Below, piece by piece: positions 33,627 to 41,413 of a DNA stretch of 50,830 bases (position 1 is the stretch's first letter; every line of letters starts with the position of its first letter). The translations under genes and the position numbers were made by a program. Origin of the DNA: Spirochaetaceae bacterium bin103 (GTDB lineage: Bacteria > Spirochaetota > Spirochaetia > SZUA-6 > Bin103). The DNA lies in NCBI GenBank assembly GCA_002238925.1, contig MPNH01000040.1:1-50830 (forward strand), in the 5' to 3' direction. Under the pieces are notes generated by a model. It ran no database searches, was not told where the DNA came from, and worked only from the letters and a program-made list of their open reading frames with translations.

Positions 33627-33893
33627 TTACCAGCGCGAGCGTTCCTCCCGCGGGCGCGCCACCTCGACCGTAATCCGACGTCCGTCGAGTTCGGTCTCGT
33701 TGAGGGCCTCGGCGGCTGCCTGGGCTTCCGTGGGGGTGCTCATCTCGACAAATCCGAACCCGCGAGACTCGCCGGTGTACTTGTCGGTGACCACACGGGC
33801 CGAATCCACGCTCCCGTGTACCGAGAAGACTTCCTCCAGGCGTTCATCCGTAACCTTGTAGGGGAGTCCGCCGACGAATAGCTTCTTGTTCAT
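33627..33893 (-). CDS. RRM-type RNA-binding protein
   Basis: 88 residues, a single RNA recognition motif with RNP2 (LFVGGLPYKV) and RNP1 (RGFGFVEM) intact. Such short RRM proteins in bacteria are often cold-inducible and bind RNA broadly. CAGGAGA lies 7 nt before the ATG. It stands downstream of nothing and 108 bp upstream of fliG on the same strand, so read-through into fliG is possible. Confidence 0.95.
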   Translation of the reverse strand: MNKKLFVGGLPYKVTDERLEEVFSVHGSVDSARVVTDKYTGESRGFGFVEMSTPTEAQAAAEALNETELDGRRITVEVARPREERSRW

Positions 33894-34239
33894 GTTCCAT
33901 CTCCTGCGTTACTTCACCCATTCCATTTCCTCTACCCGGGGAGAGGCGACTACGGCGCGCAGTCAGTCTTGAACGGCGGCGATACAACGAAAGTCGACCA
34001 AACAGGGGAACTGCGTCCGTGCCCGAGACGGGCGCGTAACTCGTGCGGGGGGAGGGGAGTGAAGTAGTCTTGCGGTCTCAGTGTATGGCTATCGGCACGG
34101 GCGCGTCAAACGTATCGCGCGTGGCTTACCGATCGGCATGACTGCCGGCACGGTATGGCGGGCCGGTATTGACCATGGGCGGCGTTACATTGCAACTTGC
34201 GGTGCGCCACGAACGGGGTGCGCGGCGTGCGCGCCGCAC
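33894..34239. other. Spacer between the RRM gene and tRNA-Val
   Basis: No supported gene. It should contain divergent promoters for the RRM gene (leftward) and the tRNA (rightward). TTGACC at 34168 is followed by a TACATT only 11 bp later, too close for a standard promoter. A small open frame over 34081-34389 crosses the tRNA and is rejected. The last 20 bp before the tRNA are GC repeats (GCGCGGCGTGCGCGCCG). Confidence 0.6.
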
Positions 34240-34313
34240 GGGCGGTTAGCTCAGTTGGCTAGAGCACTAGCTCGACACGCTAGGGGTCACTGGTTCGAGT
34301 CCAGTACCGCCCA
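34240..34313 (+). tRNA. tRNA-Val(GAC) with C at position 33
   Basis: A complete cloverleaf: acceptor GGGCGGT/ACCGCCC, D stem GCTC/GAGC, anticodon stem CTAGC/GCTAG, T stem ACTGG/CCAGT with loop TTCGAGT. The seven-base anticodon loop is TCGACAC, so anticodon GAC (valine, codon GUC/GUU) with C, not the nearly universal T, at position 33. CCA is not encoded. Confidence 0.92.
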
Positions 34314-34385
34314 TCGCCATTGCCATCGCACGGTTGCCAGTGTCCGGCGAACCCTGCGCCGGACGTGCGCGAGGAATAGTGATAC

Positions 34386-35213
34386 ATGACGGAATCGCAA
34401 CACCTTGGCAGCGGCCCGCGCAATGGCGGAGTGTTGTCCAAGGACGCCATCAATCAACTCCCGGTCGGCGGCTTTCGGGGCCGTATTGAAGTGGTCGAGG
34501 GAACCTCCGCCGCGGCGGCCTGCGACGCCCTGCGCGCCGGCGCGGCGCGGGACGGCGCGCCGGTGCTCGGTTTCGACACCGAGTCGCGGCCGGCGTTCAA
34601 GCGCGGCGAACGCCATCCGATCGCTCTGGTGCAACTCGCCACCGCCGACTTCGCCTGCCTGTTCCGCATCGACCCGCAATCCGGCCCGCCGCCGGCACTG
34701 CGCGACCTGCTTGCCAGCCGCGACGTGATAAAAGTGGCGCAGGGGCCCGCGGACGAGGTGCGCGAGCTGCGCGACCGGTGGCGGGTGGAGGCACGCCGGG
34801 TGCTGGATCTGGTCCCGATTGCGCGCGCCGCGGGTTGCAGTCCGCTGAGCCTGCGTGCCCTGGCCGCGGCGTACCTGGCGATTCGTATCTCGAAGGGCGC
34901 GCAAACCTCCAACTGGGCGGCGCCGCGCCTCAGCGAACGGCAGCGCCGCTACGCCGCCACCGACGCCTGGGCGTGCCGGGAGATATTCCTGGCCATGGGC
35001 GCGCCGCCGGCCGCCGAGGTGCGGGTGGCGGACGAACAACGGTCCGCCCGCGGCGCGCGCCGGCGGCCGCCGCGCCGGCGGGGCGCATCGGTGGCCGGAG
35101 TGGAGCGGCGCGCCGGCGGGCGCGTGCGGGGCGAGACCCGGCGAACGGACTCCGCCGCCGCGGACGGATCGGTCTCCGGGCGCGCGCTTCCGGCGCATAC
35201 GAGGACGCGGTGA
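34386..35213 (+). CDS. RNase D-like 3'-5' exonuclease
   Basis: 275 residues. The DEDDy exonuclease motifs are visible: VLGFDTESRPAF (Exo I), KVAQGPADEVREL (Exo II) and ERQRRYAATDAWACREIF (Exo III with Tyr). The domain ends near residue 205; the last 65 residues are an Arg-rich, Pro-rich tail that could bind RNA. There is no HRDC domain, so it is shorter than E. coli RNase D. It starts 73 bp after tRNA-Val, a suggestive position for a tRNA-trimming enzyme, though co-transcription is unproven. Confidence 0.85.
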   Translation: MTESQHLGSGPRNGGVLSKDAINQLPVGGFRGRIEVVEGTSAAAACDALRAGAARDGAPVLGFDTESRPAFKRGERHPIALVQLATADFACLFRIDPQSGPPPALRDLLASRDVIKVAQGPADEVRELRDRWRVEARRVLDLVPIARAAGCSPLSLRALAAAYLAIRISKGAQTSNWAAPRLSERQRRYAATDAWACREIFLAMGAPPAAEVRVADEQRSARGARRRPPRRRGASVAGVERRAGGRVRGETRRTDSAAADGSVSGRALPAHTRTR

Positions 35214-35292
35214 CGCAGTGACCAAATTCGCTGAGAGTGCGCCCGTTGAGAATGCGTTCGGTGGGAAAGCGCCCGGTGAGCGTGTGGCGGTG

Positions 35293-36009
35293 ATGTCGTC
35301 GACACGGTCGCCGCTCCAGGAAGCGTCGTTGGCGCATGCGGCACGCCGCACCGGGCGCGGTACACGCCGCTGGCCGCGGCATGGCCGGTTGGGGCGGCTT
35401 CGGGTGCCGGCGCTTGCCGCGCTGGCGTTGGCGTGCACGTTCGCCCTTACGTCTTGCATCAGCATCGAGTCGCGATTCGTGTTCGAGGCAGACGGCACCG
35501 GCGAACTGCACCTGCGCTACGTGATGGACGACGCGCTTGCCCGGCTCGGTGTGGCGTCCGGCTCCGAGGCCCTGGCCCTGCCACTGAGCGAGGCGGAGTT
35601 TCGCGCCGCGGCCGCCGCGATCGACGGCCTGGAACTGGCCAGCTACCACCGCGTGGACCATGCCGAGCATGCCGAGGTGGCCGTGGTGCTGCGCTTCGAC
35701 CGGGTGGAGCGCGTGGCCGAGCTGGCCAGCTTCGCAGCGCTGCAACCGCGCTTGCAGGGCGGCGACCCGGCGGTGTTCGAGCTGGCCATCAGTCCGGGTG
35801 GCGACCGGCCGCTGGATGAGGCAACTCTGCACTTTCTCGGCAGCCTGTTCGGCGACCACACGGTGAGCTTCGTGGTGGCCGCGCCGCGCCCGATCCGGGA
35901 CACCAGCGCGGGCACGCTGGCCGCCGACGGCAGCCGGGTAACGCTGTCGATCTCGCTGGCCGACTACGCGGCGGACGCCGAGCCGCGCGTGCTCCGGGTG
36001 CGCTGGTAG
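35293..36009 (+). CDS. Unknown lipoprotein
   Basis: 238 residues from ATG 35293; GTG 35218 would add 25 residues and cannot be excluded. A long basic front (ARRTGRGTRRWPRHGRLGRL) leads to a hydrophobic stretch and lipobox FALTSC. The mature part opens ISIESRFVFEADGTGEL and is beta-rich, without recognised domain, similar in style to spirochaetal lipoproteins of unknown role. It follows the RNase D-like gene closely and precedes a GC hairpin and the ATPase promoter. Confidence 0.75.
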   Translation: MSSTRSPLQEASLAHAARRTGRGTRRWPRHGRLGRLRVPALAALALACTFALTSCISIESRFVFEADGTGELHLRYVMDDALARLGVASGSEALALPLSEAEFRAAAAAIDGLELASYHRVDHAEHAEVAVVLRFDRVERVAELASFAALQPRLQGGDPAVFELAISPGGDRPLDEATLHFLGSLFGDHTVSFVVAAPRPIRDTSAGTLAADGSRVTLSISLADYAADAEPRVLRVRW

Positions 36010-36026
36010 GCACGTCCCGGCGCCGT

Positions 36027-36046
36027 CCCGCGCGCGGCCGCGCGGG
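36027..36046 (+). terminator. GC-rich hairpin after the lipoprotein gene
   Basis: CCCGCGCG (36027-36034) pairs perfectly with CGCGCGGG (36039-36046) across a CGGC loop. The nearest T run (TTTT at 36054-36057) is 7 nt away, so termination is possible but not classical. Confidence 0.4.
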
Positions 36047-36059
36047 TGCGCGATTTTCG

Positions 36060-36088
36060 TTGACACAAAAGAGTGCAATTGGCATAGT
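36060..36088 (+). promoter_or_regulatory. Promoter of the V/A-ATPase operon
   Basis: A perfect TTGACA (36060-36065), 17 bp, then CATAGT (36083-36088), 4/6. Transcription should start near 36095, leaving a leader of about 190 nt before the first gene. No other promoter was seen inside the operon. Confidence 0.65.
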
Positions 36089-36282
36089 TACCGCAATCCC
36101 CACGAGATTCTTCGCAGTGGCGCACGTGCCGGTTGCCGCGGTCTACGTGCCCGGCTCGCAAGGGACTTGGCGGCCGCCCGCAGGCGGTACCGGTCTTACC
36201 CCGCATGCGAAGGGGCTTCACCGGGTCAGTAACGGAGCGTGCCGCCGCGCGGGGCACACAACGGGAGGGAGTGACACCGCTC

Positions 36283-36591
36283 ATGGATGTCCTCAAGGAT
36301 GTAAAGAACGCTGAGGCCGAGGCGGAACGCATTGAGGAGCAATACCGCTCCCGGGCCGCCGATCTGGTAGCGCGCTGCGCCGCCGACCTGGACAGTGAGC
36401 GCAAGCGGCGAGTCAGCGCATTGGAAGAGGAGTTGCGCCACTACCGCGACGAACTCCGTCAGGACCTCGCTGCCCAAAGAACCCGCGTGCACGAACAGGG
36501 TACGCGTGAGCTCGCACAACTCGAACGCCGCGTGAGCGCCAATCGCGAAGGGGCGGTTGGCGCACTGCTCGATAAGCTGAATCAGCGTTAG
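36283..36591 (+). CDS. V/A-type ATP synthase subunit H (G-type peripheral stalk)
   Basis: 102 residues, nearly all one coiled coil (DVKNAEAEAERIEEQYRSRA to RELAQLERRVSANREG, positions about 5-90). Its position as first gene before subunit I matches archaeal AhaH and Thermus subunit G, which pair with subunit E to form the peripheral stalks. Length fits. Start ATG 36283 was chosen; GTG 36271, just after GGGAGG, is possible but leaves only 2 nt spacing. Confidence 0.8.
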   Translation: MDVLKDVKNAEAEAERIEEQYRSRAADLVARCAADLDSERKRRVSALEEELRHYRDELRQDLAAQRTRVHEQGTRELAQLERRVSANREGAVGALLDKLNQR

Positions 36592-36627
36592 CTTATCGCA
36601 CCGCAACTCCGCCGCCGCTGATCCACG

Positions 36628-38685
36628 ATGGCAATCGCCACCCTCATCAAGGCCGAACTGGTCGCCCCGCGTAATGCGGTTCCCGAACTGTTGCAGTCGC
36701 TTGAACAGGCCTCCCTGTTGCATGTGGATGACGTCCACGACGGTATTCCCGACGCGCTGGCGGAATGGGAGGATCGCGAGCCGGTCGATACCTCGCCGGT
36801 AGACGGGGTACTGGCCTCCGTGCGCTGGATTCTTGACCTGTTCCAACGCTTCGCTCCGCACAAGACCGGGATGCTGGAGGATTTCTTCGGCTCCCCGCCG
36901 GCCGTGGACGCCGCCGAGTTCGAACAGTTGGTGGCATCGGTCGACGTGCCTGCCTACCGGGCCGAGTTGGAGCAGCGCCTGGCCGAATACGAGAAGGTAG
37001 TGGCCGAACTGGAGGCGCTCCGCGAACGGATCGTACGCATCACTCCGTGGGCGGAGCTGGGCGTCGACCTGGCCGCGGTTTCGCGCAGCAGCTACGCGGC
37101 GCTCACCGCGATTCGCGTGCCGGTGGCCGCGGTCGCGGAGCTGGAAGCGATGCTCGCCGAGCGCGGCGGCCATCTGCGGCTCGCCCCGGTGAGCGAGGCC
37201 GCCAAGAGCGCCTACGCCATCGTGGTGTCCCTGCCCGACGACCTGGACTCGGTCGGGGTGGCGTTGCGCCAGGTGCGCGGCGAAGAGGTGGAACTGCCGC
37301 GGCTTCCCACCACCGCGTCCGACGCCCTGCAAGCGGCGCAGCAGCAGAGTGCCGAACTGGAACAGCGGCGCGACCGGCTCGCCGCCGCACTGGCCGAGCA
37401 GGCGCACGAGCGGCGCCGCGCGCTGCAGGCAATCTCCGACGAATTCGAGAACCGGCGCGCCGGTCTCGATGCGCGCAGCCGCATCTTCTACTCGCGCCAC
37501 GCCGCCGTAATCGTCGGTTGGGTGGAAGAGACCCGCCGCCCGTCGCTTGAGGAACTGCTCGCCGTCCACCATCCGCAGGTCCGGTACCGCCTGTCCGAGC
37601 CCGTGACCGACGACCGGCCCCCGGTCAAGCTCGACAACGGCAGGCTGGCGCGGCCCTTTCAGACGCTCATTTCCATGTACGGCATGCCCAACTACTTTGG
37701 CGTCGATCCGACGCCGTTTGTGGCGGTGGCGATGACCGTGTTCTACGCCATCGCGCTCGGCGACTTCGGTTACGGCGTGCTGCAGATCCTGCTGGCGGCC
37801 TGGCTGCGCAAGCGCTTTCGGTCGGTCGGCGAGACGCGCCTGTTTCTCACCATGTTCGTATACATGGGCGTGGCCACCCTGGTGGTAGGCGTGCTGACCT
37901 GGAGTTTCTTCGGTTTTTCGCCCGGCGCGACCGCGGAGTCCAAGTTCCTCGGATTCCTGCCGCTGGTCAGCCCGACGCGGGACATCATCCCGCTGATCGG
38001 GATATCGGTCGGTATCGGCATTGTGTTCCAGCTCGCCTCGATCACCGCCGGCTTCGTCAACCTGCTCAAGCGCGGCGACCGCACCAGCGCCGTGTGCGAC
38101 AACCTGGCCTGGCTGGCGCTGCTGATCGGCGGGCTCGCCGCACTCGGCGGCATGTTCCTGTCGCAACTCCCGCTCACCCTCGCCGGCGCCGTGCTCCCGG
38201 GCGGCGGGGGGGGGGGGATGGTTTGGGGCGCCGTGCTCGCGGCCGTCGGGGCGGTGGTAATTGTTGCGTACGCCGGGCGCGACAGCAAAAACGTCGTGGC
38301 GCGCGTTCTGGCCGGCGTGGTGTCGTTGTACGGCATCGTCGGGTACTACGGGCTGGTGGGGTTTTTCTCCGATGGCCTGTCCTACATGCGCCTGGCTATC
38401 CTGAACATGACCTCGGCATTCATCGCCTTCGTGGCGCAGGTTATCGCCGAGTTGTTCCTGGGCGGCGGCAGCTCGGTCGTCATGGTGGTGATCGCGGCCA
38501 TCGTCGGTGGAGTGATCTTCGTGTTCTTCCACCTGCTCAACCTGGTGCTGTCGATGCTCGGCGCGTTCGTGCATTCGTTGCGGCTCAACTATCTGGAATC
38601 GTTTCAGCGCTATTACCCGGAGGGGGGGAGGGCGTTTACGCCGTTCCAGCGCACCGGCCGGTTTTACCGCCGGGCGAATGAATAA
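36628..38685 (+). CDS. ntpI: V/A-type ATP synthase subunit I (a-subunit)
   Basis: 685 residues. The first about 350 are a soluble, coiled-coil-rich arm (LRERIVRITPWAELGVDL; LQAAQQQSAELEQRRDR). The rest holds about seven to eight membrane helices, beginning VAMTVFYAIALGDFGYGVLQ, with the conserved region LSYMRLAILNMTSAF carrying the essential arginine. It forms the stator side of the ion path against the K ring. A run of 12 G encodes part of a Gly stretch near residue 528. Next gene is 100 bp downstream after a repeat-rich spacer. Confidence 0.95.
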   Translation: MAIATLIKAELVAPRNAVPELLQSLEQASLLHVDDVHDGIPDALAEWEDREPVDTSPVDGVLASVRWILDLFQRFAPHKTGMLEDFFGSPPAVDAAEFEQLVASVDVPAYRAELEQRLAEYEKVVAELEALRERIVRITPWAELGVDLAAVSRSSYAALTAIRVPVAAVAELEAMLAERGGHLRLAPVSEAAKSAYAIVVSLPDDLDSVGVALRQVRGEEVELPRLPTTASDALQAAQQQSAELEQRRDRLAAALAEQAHERRRALQAISDEFENRRAGLDARSRIFYSRHAAVIVGWVEETRRPSLEELLAVHHPQVRYRLSEPVTDDRPPVKLDNGRLARPFQTLISMYGMPNYFGVDPTPFVAVAMTVFYAIALGDFGYGVLQILLAAWLRKRFRSVGETRLFLTMFVYMGVATLVVGVLTWSFFGFSPGATAESKFLGFLPLVSPTRDIIPLIGISVGIGIVFQLASITAGFVNLLKRGDRTSAVCDNLAWLALLIGGLAALGGMFLSQLPLTLAGAVLPGGGGGGMVWGAVLAAVGAVVIVAYAGRDSKNVVARVLAGVVSLYGIVGYYGLVGFFSDGLSYMRLAILNMTSAFIAFVAQVIAELFLGGGSSVVMVVIAAIVGGVIFVFFHLLNLVLSMLGAFVHSLRLNYLESFQRYYPEGGRAFTPFQRTGRFYRRANE
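38206..38217 (+). repeat. G12 homopolymer inside subunit I
   Basis: Twelve consecutive G encode four glycines between two membrane helices. Loss or gain of one base would truncate the protein before its last helices. As assembled the frame is intact. Confidence 0.85.
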
Positions 38686-38747
38686 CGTGCTCTGATGAGT
38701 AACGTGCCCTGATGAGCAAGGAGCTCATTGATGAGCTAGGAGCTCAT
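38684..38747 (+). repeat. Tandem repeats and twin hairpins between subunits I and K
   Basis: Two 17-bp units (AACGTGCTCTGATGAGT and AACGTGCCCTGATGAGC, 38684-38717) run into two 19-bp units, TGATGAGCAAGGAGCTCAT and TGATGAGCTAGGAGCTCAT (38710-38747). Each 19-bp unit is itself a hairpin (ATGAGC/GCTCAT). They lie just before the K gene, whose product is needed in about tenfold excess over the other subunits. Confidence 0.75.
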
Positions 38748-38785
38748 TTAGTACTTCGGGTGCTTACGTAATGGAGGAGAAGTAG

Positions 38786-39268
38786 ATGTTTTCGATTGGA
38801 TTCGCAATTGCGATCCTCGGCGGCGGCTTGGCTGCCGGTCTGGCCGCGTACGGGTCGTCGGTCGGCGTCGGCAAGGCGGGAGAGATGGCCGGTGGGGTTA
38901 TCTCGGAGGATCCGGACAAGTTCGGGTCGATGCTGATCCTGCAGGCGCTGCCGGCCACCCAGTCGATCTACGGCCTGGTGGTGGCGATCCTGGTGCTGGT
39001 CAAGCTGGAAGGGTTCGGCTCCGATGCGATGCTGGATCTGGAACTGGCCCCCGGGCTGGCGATCTTCGCCGCCTGCGTCCCGGCCATGTTTGGCGAGTTG
39101 ATCTCGGCCATCTGGCAGGGCAAGGTCGCGGTTTCGTCGATGGGCGTGGTGGCCAAGAAGCCGGACGCGTTCGGACGTGCCGTCATCATGCCGGTACTGG
39201 TGGAGACCTTCGGGCTGTTTGCCCTGATTGCGACGATCATCATCCTGATGGTGGTCATCCAGCTGTAG
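38786..39268 (+). CDS. ntpK: V/A-type ATP synthase subunit K (rotor ring), probably Na+-binding
   Basis: 160 residues in four membrane helices, two homologous hairpins, as in Enterococcus NtpK. GGAGGAG lies 6 nt upstream. The ion-site residues of the Na+ enzyme line up: Leu55, Thr58 and Gln59 (LPATQ), Tyr62, Gln111 (AIWQGKVA) and Glu140 (VETF). These match the NtpK set Leu61, Thr64, Gln65, Tyr68, Gln110, Glu139. Na+ use is therefore predicted, although T and Q at these sites do not exclude protons. Confidence 0.93.
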   Translation: MFSIGFAIAILGGGLAAGLAAYGSSVGVGKAGEMAGGVISEDPDKFGSMLILQALPATQSIYGLVVAILVLVKLEGFGSDAMLDLELAPGLAIFAACVPAMFGELISAIWQGKVAVSSMGVVAKKPDAFGRAVIMPVLVETFGLFALIATIIILMVVIQL

Positions 39269-39284
39269 CGCGGCCGCAATTTCG

Positions 39285-39857
39285 ATGGCCGAGAATATCG
39301 TCGACCAGATACTGGACGCCGCGCGCAGTGCCGGCGAGGAGATGCTGGCCGCCGCTCAGCAGCGCTACGACGCCGACCTGCAGGCAGGGCACACCGTCCT
39401 GGAGCGGGACTTGGACGAACAGCGCCGCCGCGGCCGCCGGCAGGCCGAGGAGGCAGCGCAGCAAGAGCTGTCGACGGCCCGCCTGGAACAGCGCCGCAAG
39501 CTGGCCAATGAAAAGCGCCGGCTGCTCGACCGGGTGTACGAGGATGCGTGGCAGCAGGTTACCGAGGAAGCCGCCTACCGCGCCTGGCTGCAGAAGCAGC
39601 TGCGCACGCACGCGCACAAGGGCGACGTGTTGGTGGTGGCGGCGCGCGAGCGGGAGCGGTTCCAACGCAGTTTCGGCGCCCTGCTGAAGGAGCACGGGGT
39701 CACGCTTTCAAGAGAGGCGGGGCGTTTCCGCGCCGGATTCGTGATCGATCGCGGCGTGACGCGGTTGAACTGCACCCTCGATGAGGAGTTCCGCGCCCTG
39801 TCCGCGGACGCGGAAATCGATATCAGCGCCGCGCTGTTTGCCGGCGAACAGGGCTGA
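39285..39857 (+). CDS. ntpE: V/A-type ATP synthase subunit E
   Basis: 190 residues. The N-terminal half is a long charged coiled coil (LDEQRRRGRRQAEEAAQQEL, LEQRRKLANEKRRLLDRVY) and the C-terminal half the globular cap that binds the A3B3 head (GRFRAGFVIDRG near residue 147). It pairs with subunit H in the peripheral stalk. It starts 16 bp after subunit K. Confidence 0.9.
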   Translation: MAENIVDQILDAARSAGEEMLAAAQQRYDADLQAGHTVLERDLDEQRRRGRRQAEEAAQQELSTARLEQRRKLANEKRRLLDRVYEDAWQQVTEEAAYRAWLQKQLRTHAHKGDVLVVAARERERFQRSFGALLKEHGVTLSREAGRFRAGFVIDRGVTRLNCTLDEEFRALSADAEIDISAALFAGEQG

Positions 39858-39873
39858 TCAGGACTGATTTGGC

Positions 39874-40977
39874 GTGCCTGGCGCAGTAGACGCAGACTAC
39901 AATTACCTCTACGGGCTGATACGCAGCCGCGAGGGGGAACTGATCGACGCCGCGCGCTTGCGGGCGCTGGTCGGCATGGCCGGGATCGACGAGATCGTGC
40001 AGATCTGTCCCGACTCGCCGTTCCTGGATGCGTTTGCCCCCGACCTGGACGAGGCCGCCCTGGAGCGCGCCATTGCCAGTGAGCAAGCCGATCTGCGCTG
40101 GCTGATAGACCGCTACGCGCCGCAGCCGGCGCTGCGCGATCTGCTGCTGGTGCCGCGCGACCTGTTCAACCTCAAGGTGGCGCTGCGTCTGCACGCCGGC
40201 TCCGAGGGCAGCGCCACGGCCAGCGCCGAACAGGAGTCGGCGGACGCTGACGCGGATCAGGATGCGCTGTACGGCCCGCCGGGCACTCGCACCGTGGCGT
40301 CGATCCGGACCGCAGTGGCTGGCCGCGAGGCGGGCGACGGCGGCCCGGGCCTGACCTCGGCCGGCGACATCGACCCCGCAAGCCGCGCGCTCGCCGGTTG
40401 CCTGGAACGCTCCCTGGGCGCGTTCTACGCGGCCGGCCGCAACGGTCAGGTGCTGGAGCTGGCGATCGACCGCCTGGCACACCTGTATCGCATTGCCATC
40501 ACCGACACGGTGGACCCGGAGGTAGGCGCCGTGTACCGTGACACCGCCGCCATCGCCGCCGGCGAACTGCTGGCGCGCGGCAGCGCCGCCGGGCTGGCCT
40601 GGGAGGTGGCGCGGTGGGGCCTGCTGGACCTGCCCTCGCAAGCCGACCTGGGGGCGCTGTACGAGACGCCTGCCGGCGACTGGGGGCCCCGCTTGGCGGC
40701 GTTCAGCGGGTCGCTGCGTGCGCTGTTGGCGCGCATTGGCGAAGGTATGGAAACCGGCGCCGCGGTGCGTGTCGAGCAGGAAGCGGTCGCGAAACGGATC
40801 GCGGCGTGGCGCTACGCGCCGCCGTCGTTCGCGTTCGCTGTCTACTACCTGTGCAAGAAGCAGGCCGACCTGGCGGCGCTGCGCATGATCTGCCTGGCCA
40901 AGCTGAAAGGCGTGGCCGAGGACACCATCAGCGCCCGCGTCGGCGGCGCGTTCATGGGTCAGGCGCTGGCGGTATGA
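39874..40977 (+). CDS. ntpC: V/A-type ATP synthase subunit C
   Basis: 367 residues, all-helical funnel that links the central stalk to the K ring. YNYLYGLIRSREGELIDAARL (positions 10-30) and IRRMICLAKLKGV-type C-terminus (LRMICLAKLKGVAED) are typical. The start is GTG (39874). Residues about 110-130 are an acidic, low-complexity insertion (SATASAEQESADADADQDA) between helical parts, longer than in common homologues. Confidence 0.9.
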   Translation: MPGAVDADYNYLYGLIRSREGELIDAARLRALVGMAGIDEIVQICPDSPFLDAFAPDLDEAALERAIASEQADLRWLIDRYAPQPALRDLLLVPRDLFNLKVALRLHAGSEGSATASAEQESADADADQDALYGPPGTRTVASIRTAVAGREAGDGGPGLTSAGDIDPASRALAGCLERSLGAFYAAGRNGQVLELAIDRLAHLYRIAITDTVDPEVGAVYRDTAAIAAGELLARGSAAGLAWEVARWGLLDLPSQADLGALYETPAGDWGPRLAAFSGSLRALLARIGEGMETGAAVRVEQEAVAKRIAAWRYAPPSFAFAVYYLCKKQADLAALRMICLAKLKGVAEDTISARVGGAFMGQALAV

Positions 40978-40994
40978 GGGCGGAGGGATGAACA

Positions 40995-41390
40995 ATGTCT
41001 GACCGCGGGTCCGCGAAGCGTACCTTTCACATTGCGATGATCGGCGACAGTTCGACCGTGCGCGGGTTTGCCGCCGGCGGCGTGCATGCGTATCCGGCGG
41101 CGGAGAGCGAGGCCGCACTGGCCACGCTGCGTGAACTGGTGGCCGGCGGCCGGTACGCGATCATATTCATCACCGAGGCGCTGGCGGAACCGATCCTGGA
41201 TACCATCAGCCGGTTGCGCACCGGCGCGGTGCCGGCGGTGATCGTGGTTCCCGACCAGTCCGGCGCGCGGGGCATCGGTTTCGAAAAGACTCGTCTGGCG
41301 GTGGAGCGTGCCATCGGCATCGACCTGTTAGGCCAGACCCGGGCCCGCAATGCGGACGCCCGGAACGCGGACGCGCGCAACGCGCAGTGA
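40995..41390 (+). CDS. ntpF: V/A-type ATP synthase subunit F
   Basis: 131 residues. The core (FHIAMIGDSSTVRGFAAGGV; YAIIFITEALAE; AVIVVPDQSG; RLAVERAIGIDLL) is the alpha/beta subunit F fold of the central stalk. The last 15 residues are a five-residue repeat (ARNAD, ARNAD, ARNAQ), an odd low-complexity tail. AAGGAAC-type spacing leads into subunit A 23 bp on. Confidence 0.92.
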   Translation: MSDRGSAKRTFHIAMIGDSSTVRGFAAGGVHAYPAAESEAALATLRELVAGGRYAIIFITEALAEPILDTISRLRTGAVPAVIVVPDQSGARGIGFEKTRLAVERAIGIDLLGQTRARNADARNADARNAQ

Positions 41391-41413
41391 TCAGGAAGGG
41401 GTAAGCAAGGAAC

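Noticed and set aside
34081..34389. Small open frame of 102 codons across tRNA-Val
   Set aside because: It runs through the tRNA gene, and its product resembles nothing.
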